Source: DATFVA01 sp963747755
GTDB taxonomy: Bacteria > Bacteroidota > Ignavibacteria > Ignavibacteriales > Ignavibacteriaceae
Direction of reading: 5' to 3'
Length of the DNA: 64,000 nt
Assembly: GCA_963747755.1 (NCBI GenBank)
Contig: CAVVGK010000003.1
Location: 214,969 to 278,968 of the forward strand
Shown: positions 9,677-18,241 of the stretch, in pieces
Position numbering within the stretch: position 1 is the stretch's first letter
Layout: every line of letters starts with the position of its first letter
Program-made: the position numbers and the translations under genes
The notes under the pieces: generated by a model
Database searches by the model: none
Told to the model about the DNA's origin: nothing
Seen by the model: the letters and a program-made list of their open reading frames with translations, nothing else

Positions 9677-10657
9677 CTATAATATTCCTATCGTGAAAAC
9701 TATTGCCTTATCATTGTAATCGTTGAACGTTATGATGTATTCCAGGTTGAGAAGTATCTGAAAATTATAAGTGTGAAGGATCCTGAGACCGGTATTAAAT
9801 GTAAGCTCGAAGCCGTCAGTATCCCTGGAGGAATTATCAACAGTATAACCGGGCTCCGTAGCTACCGTAAAGTTGTCGCGGTTGTGACTTACCCAGTGGA
9901 AACCGAAAGCTCCACCCAGATAGGGACAAATATCAGTTTTACTGAATAAATAATCTCCGTAGACATTCATGGCAAATCCATCTCTTACACCGAAAAGCAT
10001 TCCGACTGCCAGAACTTCCATCTCGTAATCCAGATGAAGATTCAGAGAGAAGGATTTTTTATCATTATCATATCCTTCCTGAGGAAATACATACCCGAAT
10101 GAGAGTCCAATGTTTTTTCTTGATGATCTTCGCAGTGGTTCGACGGTTTCCTCCTGAACAATGTTTCCCACCTGTACATTACTTCCAGATGCTTTTACTT
10201 CTACAATGTTAGAAGCGACTCTTTTCATTACAGGTTCGAGATCTTCAATGCTCACTGCTGAGATCTGATCCATTAAAATGGGTTTGCCTGAAGATACATT
10301 CATCAGGAAATACTGAACAATGATTTTTTCTCCCAAAGCTGCAAGTCTGCAACCGGCTACCTGATCAGCACCAGCGTGCAGTGCGACATCCACAGCACAG
10401 TCTGTTGTGAAGCAGTCGGAGCCATTAAGACTTTCTTCTGTCTTTGCTTCGGATATAACCCCGATCTTTCCATACTTCCTGATTTCAACCCGTAATATGG
10501 ATTGAGCTGTCTGAACATAAACAGGATCTATACCGTTGGCATCAAATGGAAGAATGAGCATACTGGTTATTTTTTCTTCCTGAGCATATAATAAGCCTGC
10601 CGAAATTGTTACAATTATTAGAATTATTACATTTCTAAGGGATTTCATTTTCCCCAT
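9677..10657 (-). CDS. Exported protein with CsgG/TolB-like N-domain and predicted C-terminal barrel
   Basis: The 326-residue protein has a signal peptide (residues 1-25, ending LLYAQ). An alpha/beta domain (about 30-160) containing LPFDANGIDPVYVQTAQSIL resembles the domain that many Bacteroidota proteins share with CsgG, LpoB and TolB-N. The C-terminal half (about 180-326) alternates aromatic and polar residues as in small outer-membrane beta-barrels. Met4 is an alternative start with a shorter signal. The gene heads toward priA and lies 59 bases after the SIMPL gene on the same strand, so these may be one envelope operon. The specific function is unknown. Confidence 0.65.
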   Translation of the reverse strand: MGKMKSLRNVIILIIVTISAGLLYAQEEKITSMLILPFDANGIDPVYVQTAQSILRVEIRKYGKIGVISEAKTEESLNGSDCFTTDCAVDVALHAGADQVAGCRLAALGEKIIVQYFLMNVSSGKPILMDQISAVSIEDLEPVMKRVASNIVEVKASGSNVQVGNIVQEETVEPLRRSSRKNIGLSFGYVFPQEGYDNDKKSFSLNLHLDYEMEVLAVGMLFGVRDGFAMNVYGDYLFSKTDICPYLGGAFGFHWVSHNRDNFTVATEPGYTVDNSSRDTDGFELTFNTGLRILHTYNFQILLNLEYIITFNDYNDKAIVFTIGIL

Positions 10658-10716
10658 CCTATATTAGCAGTTAATAAATAATTGGACCTTGTTTCTTATG
10701 AATCAGCGGTCCGTCT

Positions 10717-11385
10717 TTATTTTAATTCAAATTTTACCCTGACACTCTTCCGGATAGTAACATTACCGAACAGATCTTCGGGCTGACCACCTTCTTTTGT
10801 TCTTACATTAAAAGGAACAGGGTAAACCGGTGAATTCCCTGTTTCATCTATTTCCAAAACCTCTCCGGCAGTCACACCAAGCGTTTTACACATATATTCA
10901 GCTTTCTCCCGTGCTGCATTCAGAGCATTCTTATATGCTTTTTGATTCTGTATCTCGATATCGGAAATATCGTAAAAAGAGCTGGTTATTTCGAAGTTCT
11001 CATTTGATGTTAGTTTATCTGTAAGGTCATAGTACTTCATTAAATCCCTGAGCAGAAAAGAAACATTTACCATAGCATAAAAACCTTTCTGAACCCTCTC
11101 CCTGTCTGAATATTCATAATTTCTTCCCAGCGTTACAGGGGAGACTTCAATATCATCAGACTGTAATCCCTGGTGCTTTAAGATTTGCAGGAGCTGATTT
11201 ACATATTCATCATTTTTCTTTTTTGCTTCGGGAAGTGTTTCTTCAATAACCTTAACTTGTACATTAAACTTGAGTTGGTCGGCATTCACTATAAGTTCAG
11301 AGGTCCCGTTCACATTAATGTATCTTTCCTGACCATATAAAGATGAAAGACAGAAGAGCACCGCGACCAAAATCATTCTTTTCAT
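10717..11385 (-). CDS. SIMPL domain (DUF541, YggE-like) exported protein
   Basis: This 222-residue protein has a signal peptide (MKRMILVAVLFCLSSLYGQ) and then a complete SIMPL domain. It starts with the typical INVNGTSELIVNADQLKFNVQV, has the central helix YKNALNAAREKAEYMCKTLGV, and ends in paired strands (VTIRKSVRVKFELK). Relatives include E. coli YggE, linked to oxidative stress, and eukaryotic SIMPL, but the biochemical role is not settled. It sits between two predicted envelope proteins on the same strand, with gaps of about 60 bases. Confidence 0.88.
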   Translation of the reverse strand: MKRMILVAVLFCLSSLYGQERYINVNGTSELIVNADQLKFNVQVKVIEETLPEAKKKNDEYVNQLLQILKHQGLQSDDIEVSPVTLGRNYEYSDRERVQKGFYAMVNVSFLLRDLMKYYDLTDKLTSNENFEITSSFYDISDIEIQNQKAYKNALNAAREKAEYMCKTLGVTAGEVLEIDETGNSPVYPVPFNVRTKEGGQPEDLFGNVTIRKSVRVKFELK

Positions 11386-11446
11386 TTCACATCTCCATTA
11401 TTTTAATCAATTTTGACACAATAATAAGAAAACGGTATTTATCAGG

Positions 11447-12130
11447 TTAGAAGAATATTGATATCCCGAGATTTACTCCGCTTCCGCCAATAGCAAACCC
11501 ATCCATAGTTCCGTTTTGTCTATTGATTATGTTTTGTTCCTGGTCAGCGTAAGTATAACTTTCAAATGATTCGATATCTGATTTCTCTTGTGCAATCGTT
11601 AATGAATATTCGCCTGATAACAGGACATTTTCAAGCAGCTGGAATTCCGTGCCTAATATCAAATCAAGTCCGTAACCCGTCGTACTATTTTTATACTTCG
11701 TTTCTCTTGTGTATGAGGAATTGACCGATTCGCTACTGGATTCATTTTTATAAAAAGAAATAAACGGACCTCCGCCCAGTATGAATGTAAAAGTTTTATA
11801 GTTTACGAGACCGTAGAGATACTGGACAGATAATTTAAAGTTATAATGGTGCTCATAATTCGGCGGCTTGATGGTTATCGTATCTACTTGCTGGGTAATA
11901 TCATAATCCCGATTATTCAGACTGGTTAAAATTCCTGCCCTGAACCCGGTTTTTTTATCAATCCTGTACCGGTATGAAAAGGTATAGTTCTCAAAACTAG
12001 TAAGATTTAGCATGCTACCTATTTGAAATTGTAAACCGTGATGGGTTTCGGTTGCCGTTTTACAGGTATCCTGCGCGGGAGTTATAGAAAGGAATCCTGT
12101 GAAGAGGAAAAGAAAAAAAAGATATTTCAT
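11447..12130 (-). CDS. Outer-membrane beta-barrel protein
   Basis: The 227-residue protein has a signal peptide (MKYLFFLFLFTGFLSITPAQ). It then shows strands of alternating aromatic and polar residues (TSFENYTFSYRYRIDKKTGFRAGI, YNFKLSVQYLYGLVNYKTFTFILGGGPFISF) and a terminal aromatic strand ending in SIFF, as expected for an 8-10-stranded barrel. No specific family is recognised. It is upstream of the SIMPL gene on the same strand. Confidence 0.75.
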   Translation of the reverse strand: MKYLFFLFLFTGFLSITPAQDTCKTATETHHGLQFQIGSMLNLTSFENYTFSYRYRIDKKTGFRAGILTSLNNRDYDITQQVDTITIKPPNYEHHYNFKLSVQYLYGLVNYKTFTFILGGGPFISFYKNESSSESVNSSYTRETKYKNSTTGYGLDLILGTEFQLLENVLLSGEYSLTIAQEKSDIESFESYTYADQEQNIINRQNGTMDGFAIGGSGVNLGISIFF

Positions 12131-12493
12131 AATCTCACCCTGTTTATAGAAGTTAAATAGAAGGTATTAAATACGAAATGGACAATACATTAGGATGGTC
12201 TCTCAAAACTTTAATAATATATTCCTGATTCATACCCTGTAGCTCTCCCCGAAATAGATTATTTCCAACTCTAACTTAATTGTTAAGAGCAATTAAATCA
12301 AGAAAATAATCAGGCAAAAAGGTCAATAAAAAATCCTCTTTAATACGCATTTATCCGATTAATCATCAAAAACCGGATTTTGGTGTTTACCGGAGAAGAA
12401 GGGCTTCAGGATTTTGCATTAACCTTTCGTTGTACAAAATAAAACCCCCGCACATAACGGGGGTTTCAGGGGTAAGACGGTAACACCAGAGTG
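12131..12493. other. Intergenic region, 363 bases
   Basis: This stretch holds the leader of the leftward barrel gene and, at its right end, the terminator of the leftward T9SS cargo gene. A small palindrome CTTAA-ttg-TTAAG is visible near 12275. No convincing reading frame or RNA gene was seen. Confidence 0.6.
12430..12466 (-). terminator. Rho-independent terminator after the 664-residue T9SS cargo gene
   Basis: A perfect 9-bp stem (AAACCCCCG at 12442-12450 with CGGGGGTTT at 12458-12466) and a 7-base loop are followed on the minus strand by TTATTTTGT. It lies 28 bases after the stop of the gene ending at 12494. Confidence 0.88.
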
Positions 12494-14488
12494 TTACTTC
12501 ATAAGGATCATTTTCCTGGTTGAAGTGAATTTGCCAGAGGAGATAGTATAGTAATATACGCCGCTCGATAGTCCGGACGCATTGAAACTTACCTCATAAC
12601 TTCCTGCAGGTTTAACTTCGTTCACCAGCGTTGCAACCTGACTGCCAAGTACATTATAAATTTTAATTGTTACCTGATTTTTTTCAGGTACGGAATAGCT
12701 GATTACCGTGCTTGGGTTAAAGGGATTAGGATAATTCTGTGAAAGACTATATTTGCCAGGTTCAATGGTAAAGCTTTCAGTGAGATTTATATACTTTGAC
12801 GTCCCGTCATTATCAACCTGTTTGAGTCTGTAACTATATGAGCCTGAATTAAGGTTATTATCTGCGAAAGTATAAGCATGAGGAATTGTACTGGTCCCGT
12901 TTCCCTCAACAAAACCAATGTTCTGCCAGCTGCTCAGATCTGTTTTTCTCTCTACGTTGAAACCGCGGTTATTCAATTCGGTTGCAGTACTCCAATTTAA
13001 AGTGACAGTACTGCCGTTCTGCACGCCTGTAAAAGATGTTAACTCAACCGGTACGGCAATATTTCCAAGTTCACCATTTGGATTTATATTCTGGGCATAT
13101 ATTCCACCGCCATCATTCCTTGTATCCTCCCAAACAAACTTTGCAATATCATCCGTCCATATTGTTGATACTGCATGCAGTTTGGCTGGTGTAGGATCGG
13201 ACATCGTCACTATTGCCGGGTTCCACGATAAATCCCCATCAGCATTCACCATAAAGGAATATACTCCCTCGTTGACACCCGACTGATTTCCCTGGATATA
13301 AATTACAAAGACAGAGGTATCGGTCGGTAATGCATGCGGCTGAAACATAGCATTTGAGGTCATTGAAGTAAATGCTATCCCGCTGCTGGCCCACAGTTTT
13401 GTTCCCGACGCATCAAACTTTTGTCCATACACTGCAAAATTATCCTGCAGAGAAGTTTCTTCCAGCCAGAAGCAGTATAATTCATCTGTACCTGCATTAT
13501 AAGCAAGTGTAGGATATATATGATGCATTGAGCCATTAGTTGAAACTTCAGCTCCATTAGCAGGGAACGAAATCGTACCAGCCGAGGTAACGTGCTGTGC
13601 AAAGGAACTAAACAGGTTATTATTATCCCTGTCGTCATACCAGGATACAAAGACACCGTCATTACCATCGCTCATAACAAATGGATGTTCATAAAAAGGA
13701 GCACCCACATTTTCGACTACCACCCCTCCTGTGCCCCACAAGGGATTTCCATCCGTATCAAATTTTTGTGCATAAGTATAATAAGGTGCAAGGAAATTTC
13801 CCGTAAAACCGGAATGTACTACTATCACACTACCATTGTCGGATGGCACCACTGCAGGGTAAGTATAATTTTCAGAGGTACCGCTAGTATAGATGATTGG
13901 ATCAGAACCCCACATTTTTTGACCCGCGAGGGAAATTTTCTGAAGAGCAACTTCCTGGGCTGATCCTGCAATAATCCATGCAAACACATAATTGCCATCC
14001 GATGTCTGGCATGTAACGGGATTTGGCTGGTAATCTCCTGCGCCTGAAAGCCTTATCCCATTTGCTCCCCACAGCATATTACCGGATGTATCGACGAGGT
14101 AGGCAAAAGCATGCAGACTATCGTTATCCCTGGTATCTGTAAATGTTACGATGGCGTTGTTATGACTGTCGCTTGCAATATCCCAGTCGACAAGAGATGA
14201 ACTTTGCGGGTTATCGCTTATCAGCATACCGTCTGATGCCCATAACTTATTTCCAAGAGCATCAAGGCGCTGCAGGTAAACTGCATAGCTTCCGTTCCTG
14301 TTGTCAAACCATGCTATATAGCTTCCTCCGTCCGATGTGGAGGCAATTTTAGGCAATGCCTGGTCGCCGGTAACATCACAAATCTGGAGGTTTGCGGCCG
14401 GGTCGGATGACCATTGTGCTGATGAGTTAATACTGAAGCAGTATATCATAAAGAAAGTCAAAGCGAAAAATTTAAATGGACCTTTCAT
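12494..14488 (-). CDS. Secreted protein with repeat domain and T9SS type A sorting domain
   Basis: The 664-residue protein has a signal peptide (residues 1-24, ending SSAQ). A long region (about 30-470) follows, made of repeats around 'QRLDALGNKLWASDGMLIS' and 'SDGGSYIAWFDNRNG', which resemble the blades of a beta-propeller. A linker with 'VELTSFTGVQNGSTVTLNWSTATELNNRGFNVERK' (FN3-like) leads to the C-terminal sorting domain (about 585-664, SLSQNYPNPFNPSTVISY ... KMILMK). That domain directs export through T9SS and attachment to or release from the cell surface. The gene starts 26 bases after the TrmB-type regulator stops on the same strand, so it is likely controlled by the operator at 15387. 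The ligand is unknown. Confidence 0.9.
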   Translation of the reverse strand: MKGPFKFFALTFFMIYCFSINSSAQWSSDPAANLQICDVTGDQALPKIASTSDGGSYIAWFDNRNGSYAVYLQRLDALGNKLWASDGMLISDNPQSSSLVDWDIASDSHNNAIVTFTDTRDNDSLHAFAYLVDTSGNMLWGANGIRLSGAGDYQPNPVTCQTSDGNYVFAWIIAGSAQEVALQKISLAGQKMWGSDPIIYTSGTSENYTYPAVVPSDNGSVIVVHSGFTGNFLAPYYTYAQKFDTDGNPLWGTGGVVVENVGAPFYEHPFVMSDGNDGVFVSWYDDRDNNNLFSSFAQHVTSAGTISFPANGAEVSTNGSMHHIYPTLAYNAGTDELYCFWLEETSLQDNFAVYGQKFDASGTKLWASSGIAFTSMTSNAMFQPHALPTDTSVFVIYIQGNQSGVNEGVYSFMVNADGDLSWNPAIVTMSDPTPAKLHAVSTIWTDDIAKFVWEDTRNDGGGIYAQNINPNGELGNIAVPVELTSFTGVQNGSTVTLNWSTATELNNRGFNVERKTDLSSWQNIGFVEGNGTSTIPHAYTFADNNLNSGSYSYRLKQVDNDGTSKYINLTESFTIEPGKYSLSQNYPNPFNPSTVISYSVPEKNQVTIKIYNVLGSQVATLVNEVKPAGSYEVSFNASGLSSGVYYYTISSGKFTSTRKMILMK

Positions 14489-14514
14489 ATATTCTCCGTT
14501 TTATATGTTGTTTA

Positions 14515-15354
14515 TTATTTCTCAAAATATTTCCCGATGTTTTTTTTGAATACGCTGATAGGAAGAGCTTCTTTCCAGTAGCTCTCAAAAACTTTTTTCA
14601 GTGCTGTTGCAAAACCGGGGTGTTCAACTATCATTGTAGTCATCCCGCCCTGCATCGACACTTTATCATTCAACACAAACACTGTGGTTCCCACATCACT
14701 TATAGCCAGTTTCATAGGGAGTTTTTCTATAATCTTTGCTTCTTCTCCCATCTTTTTATAAATATCGATCATCTTTAACAGTCCACGAGCTTCATCGAGA
14801 GATTTCAGGGTACTGAATTCATATATACTTCTTATGGTAATTTTATGCGCTTTTACTTCCTCAGCTATCTCAAGAGTATCTTCAAGGGAGACGGAGTAGG
14901 GGGGTTTTGTAAAAACAAGCAGCTCATCTTTCGTATTTCTTTCTATACTTTCCCAGCGTTCTCTTACCTGTCCTATATCGGTAAATACTTCAATATAATC
15001 CACCGAACCTGAACTTTGCAGGTTTGCTGTATGGATTTTCATAAGTTCTTCACGGAACTGTGAGGTAAGTTCTTTCTTTTCTTTAAGCTCATCCTCATAC
15101 ACCGAAATGAGATTCTGAAGAGCTATGTCGGGTTTTATCCCACTGAATACTTTTGTTCCGTTCTTGTAGGTCTCTGTACAGAGGTTCTTTTTAACAAGAC
15201 TTTGAAGTACCTCATAGGATTTATTCCTGGAAACCGACGTTATTTTCCCGATTTCAGGAGCAGTGAATTCTTTTTTTGTAAGTAACGCTATGTATACTTC
15301 CGACTCTCTTTTTGAAAGTCCCAGCTTCTGAAGTTTATCAATCAGGCTATTCAT
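14515..15354 (-). CDS. TrmB-family transcriptional regulator
   Basis: This 279-residue protein has an N-terminal winged helix-turn-helix (residues 5-75, LGLSKRESEVYIALLTKKEFTAPEIGKITSVSRNKSYEVLQSLVKKNL), a coiled coil (about 85-120) and a C-terminal domain of the TrmB phospholipase-D-like type (VRERWESIERNTKDELLVFTKPPYS). TrmB proteins are best known as archaeal sugar-responsive regulators, and bacterial members are less studied. Upstream at 15387-15423 two identical-arm palindromes are placed as an operator would be. Autoregulation and control of the following secreted protein gene are inferred from that layout. The effector is unknown. Confidence 0.88.
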   Translation of the reverse strand: MNSLIDKLQKLGLSKRESEVYIALLTKKEFTAPEIGKITSVSRNKSYEVLQSLVKKNLCTETYKNGTKVFSGIKPDIALQNLISVYEDELKEKKELTSQFREELMKIHTANLQSSGSVDYIEVFTDIGQVRERWESIERNTKDELLVFTKPPYSVSLEDTLEIAEEVKAHKITIRSIYEFSTLKSLDEARGLLKMIDIYKKMGEEAKIIEKLPMKLAISDVGTTVFVLNDKVSMQGGMTTMIVEHPGFATALKKVFESYWKEALPISVFKKNIGKYFEK

Positions 15355-15386
15355 TTTGATAATAATTTTATTTCATTTAGTTGTGT

Positions 15387-15423
15387 ACCCCTGGATAAGG
15401 GGTTGTACCCCCTATATAGGGGT
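15387..15423. promoter_or_regulatory. Tandem palindromic operator ACCCC-N7-GGGGT, two copies
   Basis: Two perfect 17-bp inverted repeats have the same arms: ACCCC tggataa GGGGT at 15387-15403 and ACCCC ctatata GGGGT at 15407-15423. Their centres are 20 bp apart, about two helical turns, so two dimers would bind the same DNA face. The pair sits 33-69 bases before the start of the TrmB-type regulator gene. Binding by that regulator is an inference from position. Confidence 0.75.
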
Positions 15424-15618
15424 GAGGCAACTTAATTATTAAAATATTTAAAAGCAATACTCCCAAATCAGCGTCATGAGGTATGAGGATAATTTGCTTG
15501 AAAACCATTAAAATGTTGCTGAAAGATTAAAAATCCTTATGCTTTTAAGAGCTAAAGATAAGATTGGCTCATATTCAGATGGGAAACGATTGAATAATCC
15601 GGGTAGATTTTATTTTGT

Positions 15619-15642
15619 AGAGACGGGTCGTTGACCCGTCTC
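15619..15642. repeat. REP-like palindrome GAGACGGGTC-gtt-GACCCGTCTC
   Basis: A perfect 10-bp stem and 3-base loop are preceded by TTTTGTA. The 'TGTAGAGACG...CGTCTC' form is known to me as a common dispersed intergenic palindrome in Bacteroidota and other genomes. It lies 23 bases after the YIP1 stop and may also act as a transcription end or mRNA stabiliser. Only one copy is in this window. Confidence 0.65.
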
Positions 15643-15665
15643 CGAAATTATGGTATTTCAGGATT

Positions 15666-16487
15666 CTAACCGCCGAGGAACCTGAGGAATGGTATTGCCT
15701 GACCCAGTCCGAAAATTATCAGGCTCCACACTATCCAGAGACCAAATACGAAGATAAAATATTTGGTCATTGTTCCGGACTTAAACATTTTAGCCAGACC
15801 GATACTGACAATAGCAAGGCTCCAGATTGTAATTACATCAAATTTTCCAAGGAGAAAACCTCCGAATGTGGATTTCTCGATATGCATAAAGGCAGCGAGA
15901 CTTGTGTCCATTACGAGTCTCCCCATTACAATTGTAAGTATCGTTGCAACCACTACCTGGATGACATCAATATACGCTGTAAGTCCGTTTGCCACCATAG
16001 CCGAAGCATATGTTCCTTCTCCCTTAAATATGAAGCGAGCTGCAATGAAGTAAATTCCCGTTACAATAAAGAAGAATAGAAAGACCCTCACAATTGTGAA
16101 AATAATCGTCTGAACCATATTGGTGCTCTCAGACATCCTCTCTTCTATCTTGCTCATTTGTTCCTGGGCCTGTTCTTTTGTTATCTGCCCTTTATCAACC
16201 ATTTCCTGAAAGGATCTCTCGATCTTTCCAAGCTGTTCCTGTTTGATATTATAGGAGACCTCAGGATTGCTTTGGATAATCCAGGCAGAAGCAATTGAGA
16301 AAACTACCATAACAAGAAGCGGAATGAGCCAGTCGATCGTTTTCGGTGGAAACTGAGCTGTCTTAGCATACATTACCCCCGGTTCGGCAAAAACTCCAAC
16401 CAGCTTATCAGTATGACTTAATTCTTCTTCACCCGGTGTCTCAGCGGCTGAAGGATCGTTCAGGTTCGGTAAGTCAGTATTGTCCAT
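15666..16487 (-). CDS. YIP1 family integral membrane protein
   Basis: The 273-residue protein has a soluble acidic N-terminus (residues 1-50), a first membrane segment (IDWLIPLLVMVVFSIASAWII), a charged helical hairpin (about 80-120, EQLGKIERSFQEMVDKGQITKEQAQEQMSKIEERM), and four further membrane segments. The pattern YSxxKxxxFPPKTIDW and the 'G.G.Y..A..ANGLTAYIDV' core are typical of bacterial YIP1 proteins. Their role is not established. It is a single gene reading leftwards. Confidence 0.85.
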   Translation of the reverse strand: MDNTDLPNLNDPSAAETPGEEELSHTDKLVGVFAEPGVMYAKTAQFPPKTIDWLIPLLVMVVFSIASAWIIQSNPEVSYNIKQEQLGKIERSFQEMVDKGQITKEQAQEQMSKIEERMSESTNMVQTIIFTIVRVFLFFFIVTGIYFIAARFIFKGEGTYASAMVANGLTAYIDVIQVVVATILTIVMGRLVMDTSLAAFMHIEKSTFGGFLLGKFDVITIWSLAIVSIGLAKMFKSGTMTKYFIFVFGLWIVWSLIIFGLGQAIPFLRFLGG

Positions 16488-16847
16488 TGTTCATCCCTAA
16501 CAAATATTTAAAAGATGTGTGTCAAAAAAGTATTTATTGTCGTAACCAAACGCAAATAGAAAATCAGCCATAATCAATTTTATTTCAATTCTGATTAAAA
16601 CAGGGATAGTCAGGGAAGGCATTATTGCCTGTCCTCGATCAGTTTTAAGTAAAAAATATACCGGTTTATTTTCTTTAATTAATGGTTGTTCAATAATATA
16701 TTCTGATATTATTCGTCGAGACTGACAGCCCAAAAAGGTCATATTGGATTGCGGCGATAACGTGGTTATACCAAAAGTTGGCTGAAGTTTCGTAAATTTA
16801 AAGATGGAAATTTTACTTTTTTGCAATATTCTGATTACAGGAAATAA
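16488..16847. other. Intergenic region between divergent genes, 360 bases
   Basis: This holds the leaders of the leftward YIP1 gene and rightward tryptophanase gene. A TACTTTTTTG stretch about 35 bases before tnaA resembles a stretched -7 box. I see no leader peptide with clustered Trp codons of the E. coli tnaC type. The 155-codon antisense frame here overlaps tnaA and is not supported. Confidence 0.5.
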
Positions 16848-18233
16848 ATGAAAACAATAATAGAGCCTTTTAAAATAAAATCTGTAGAACCAATAAGATT
16901 CACTACGAGGGAGGAACGTACTGAACTGCTCAAAAAAGCCGGCTATAATACCTTCATGCTGCACGCCGATGATGTACTGATCGATCTGCTTACAGACAGC
17001 GGAACTTCCGCCATGAGCTCAATGCAGTGGGCTGGTATCATGCAGGGTGATGAATCGTATGCCGGTTCAAAAAGTTTTTACCGCTTCGAAGATATGGTAA
17101 AGAAGATAACAGGATTAAAATACATTATACCTACTCACCAGGGGAGGGCAGCTGAAAAGATACTTTTCTCCATAATAGGAGGTGAGGGTAAATTCATTCC
17201 TAATAACACTCATTTCGATACTACCCGCGCTAACGTTGAATTCACTAACGCTGAAGCTGTTGATCTTCTGAATGAGGAAGGAAAACATCCGGAAATAAGA
17301 GCGCCTTTCAAGGGGAACATGGATATCGAAAAGCTGGAGAGTTTCATAAAGGAAAAAGGGAAAGAAAATATCCCTGTTTGTATGATTACGGTTACGAATA
17401 ATTCAGGAGGAGGACAGCCGGTCTCGATGCAGAATATTCGTGAAGTTAAAGAGGTAGTTAAGAAATATGATATTCCACTATTTCTTGATGCCTGCCGGTT
17501 CGCAGAAAATGCATACTTCATTAAAAAACGGGAAAAGGGCTATCAGGATAAATCTCTGCTCGAAATAGCTCAGGAAATGTTCTCCTATGCAGACGGTGCG
17601 ACGATGAGTGCGAAAAAGGATGGCCTTGTAAATATCGGCGGCTTCCTTGCAATGAATGATGACCAGCTTGCGATGAACTGCAGGAATCTCCTGATCGTTA
17701 CAGAGGGATTTCCCACATACGGAGGATTGGCAGGGCGTGACCTTGAAGCTGTTGCTCAGGGACTGGAAGAAGTGCTGGACGAGCATTACCTGCAGTACCG
17801 GATCAGGAGTGTGGAATACCTTGGTGAAAAACTCGTCTCTGCTGGTGTCCCCATTATTGAACCGCCCGGGGGCCATGCTATTTATCTGGACGCTAAAAGA
17901 TTTCTTCCGAATATCCCCCAGGACCAGTTTCCGGGACAGTCCATTGTCTGCGCTCTTTATATAGAAGGCGGTATCAGAGCCGTTGAAATCGGCAGCGTAA
18001 TGTTCGGCAAATACGATAAATCCGGGAAGCTTATACCCCCTCCGATGGAGCTTGTACGGCTTGCTATCCCGAGAAGGGTATATACTCAGAGCCACATCGA
18101 TTATGTTCTCGAGGTTCTCCTCGAAGTTTATAAGAAAAGAAGTTCACTTAAAGGATACAGGATTACATACCAGGCCCCTATGCTCAGGCATTTTACAGCA
18201 CAGTTTGAAGCAATAAACTACGATACAAAATAA
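16848..18233 (+). CDS. tnaA: Tryptophanase (L-tryptophan indole-lyase)
   Basis: The 461-residue protein belongs to the beta-eliminating lyase family and aligns without shift to tyrosine phenol-lyase (TPL) numbering, with PLP-Lys257 in SAKKDG. Four positions separate the two enzymes and all follow tryptophanase. Asp124 (HFDTTR) replaces TPL Thr124. Val379 and Ile381 (AVEIGS) replace TPL Met379 and Arg381. His448 (LRHFTAQF) replaces TPL Phe448. The reaction is L-tryptophan + water to indole, pyruvate and ammonia. No tryptophan permease or tnaC-like leader is adjacent. The next gene begins 8 bases downstream. The residue comparison is from memory of the two families. Confidence 0.92.
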   Translation: MKTIIEPFKIKSVEPIRFTTREERTELLKKAGYNTFMLHADDVLIDLLTDSGTSAMSSMQWAGIMQGDESYAGSKSFYRFEDMVKKITGLKYIIPTHQGRAAEKILFSIIGGEGKFIPNNTHFDTTRANVEFTNAEAVDLLNEEGKHPEIRAPFKGNMDIEKLESFIKEKGKENIPVCMITVTNNSGGGQPVSMQNIREVKEVVKKYDIPLFLDACRFAENAYFIKKREKGYQDKSLLEIAQEMFSYADGATMSAKKDGLVNIGGFLAMNDDQLAMNCRNLLIVTEGFPTYGGLAGRDLEAVAQGLEEVLDEHYLQYRIRSVEYLGEKLVSAGVPIIEPPGGHAIYLDAKRFLPNIPQDQFPGQSIVCALYIEGGIRAVEIGSVMFGKYDKSGKLIPPPMELVRLAIPRRVYTQSHIDYVLEVLLEVYKKRSSLKGYRITYQAPMLRHFTAQFEAINYDTK

Positions 18234-18241
18234 GAGAGTAA

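Larger units (their letters stand above)
15355..15665. other. Intergenic region, 311 bases
   Basis: It contains the regulator's tandem operator (15387-15423) and a REP-like palindrome (15619-15642) just after the YIP1 gene. The bases between them are AT-rich with no supported gene. Confidence 0.7.

Noticed and set aside
13375..14352. Several frames within the 664-residue T9SS gene on both strands
   Set aside because: They are shadows of the repeat-rich coding sequence, without start signals or domains of their own.
16497..16964. Minus-strand frame of 155 codons
   Set aside because: It overlaps the tnaA start in antisense, and the translation looks like non-coding sequence.
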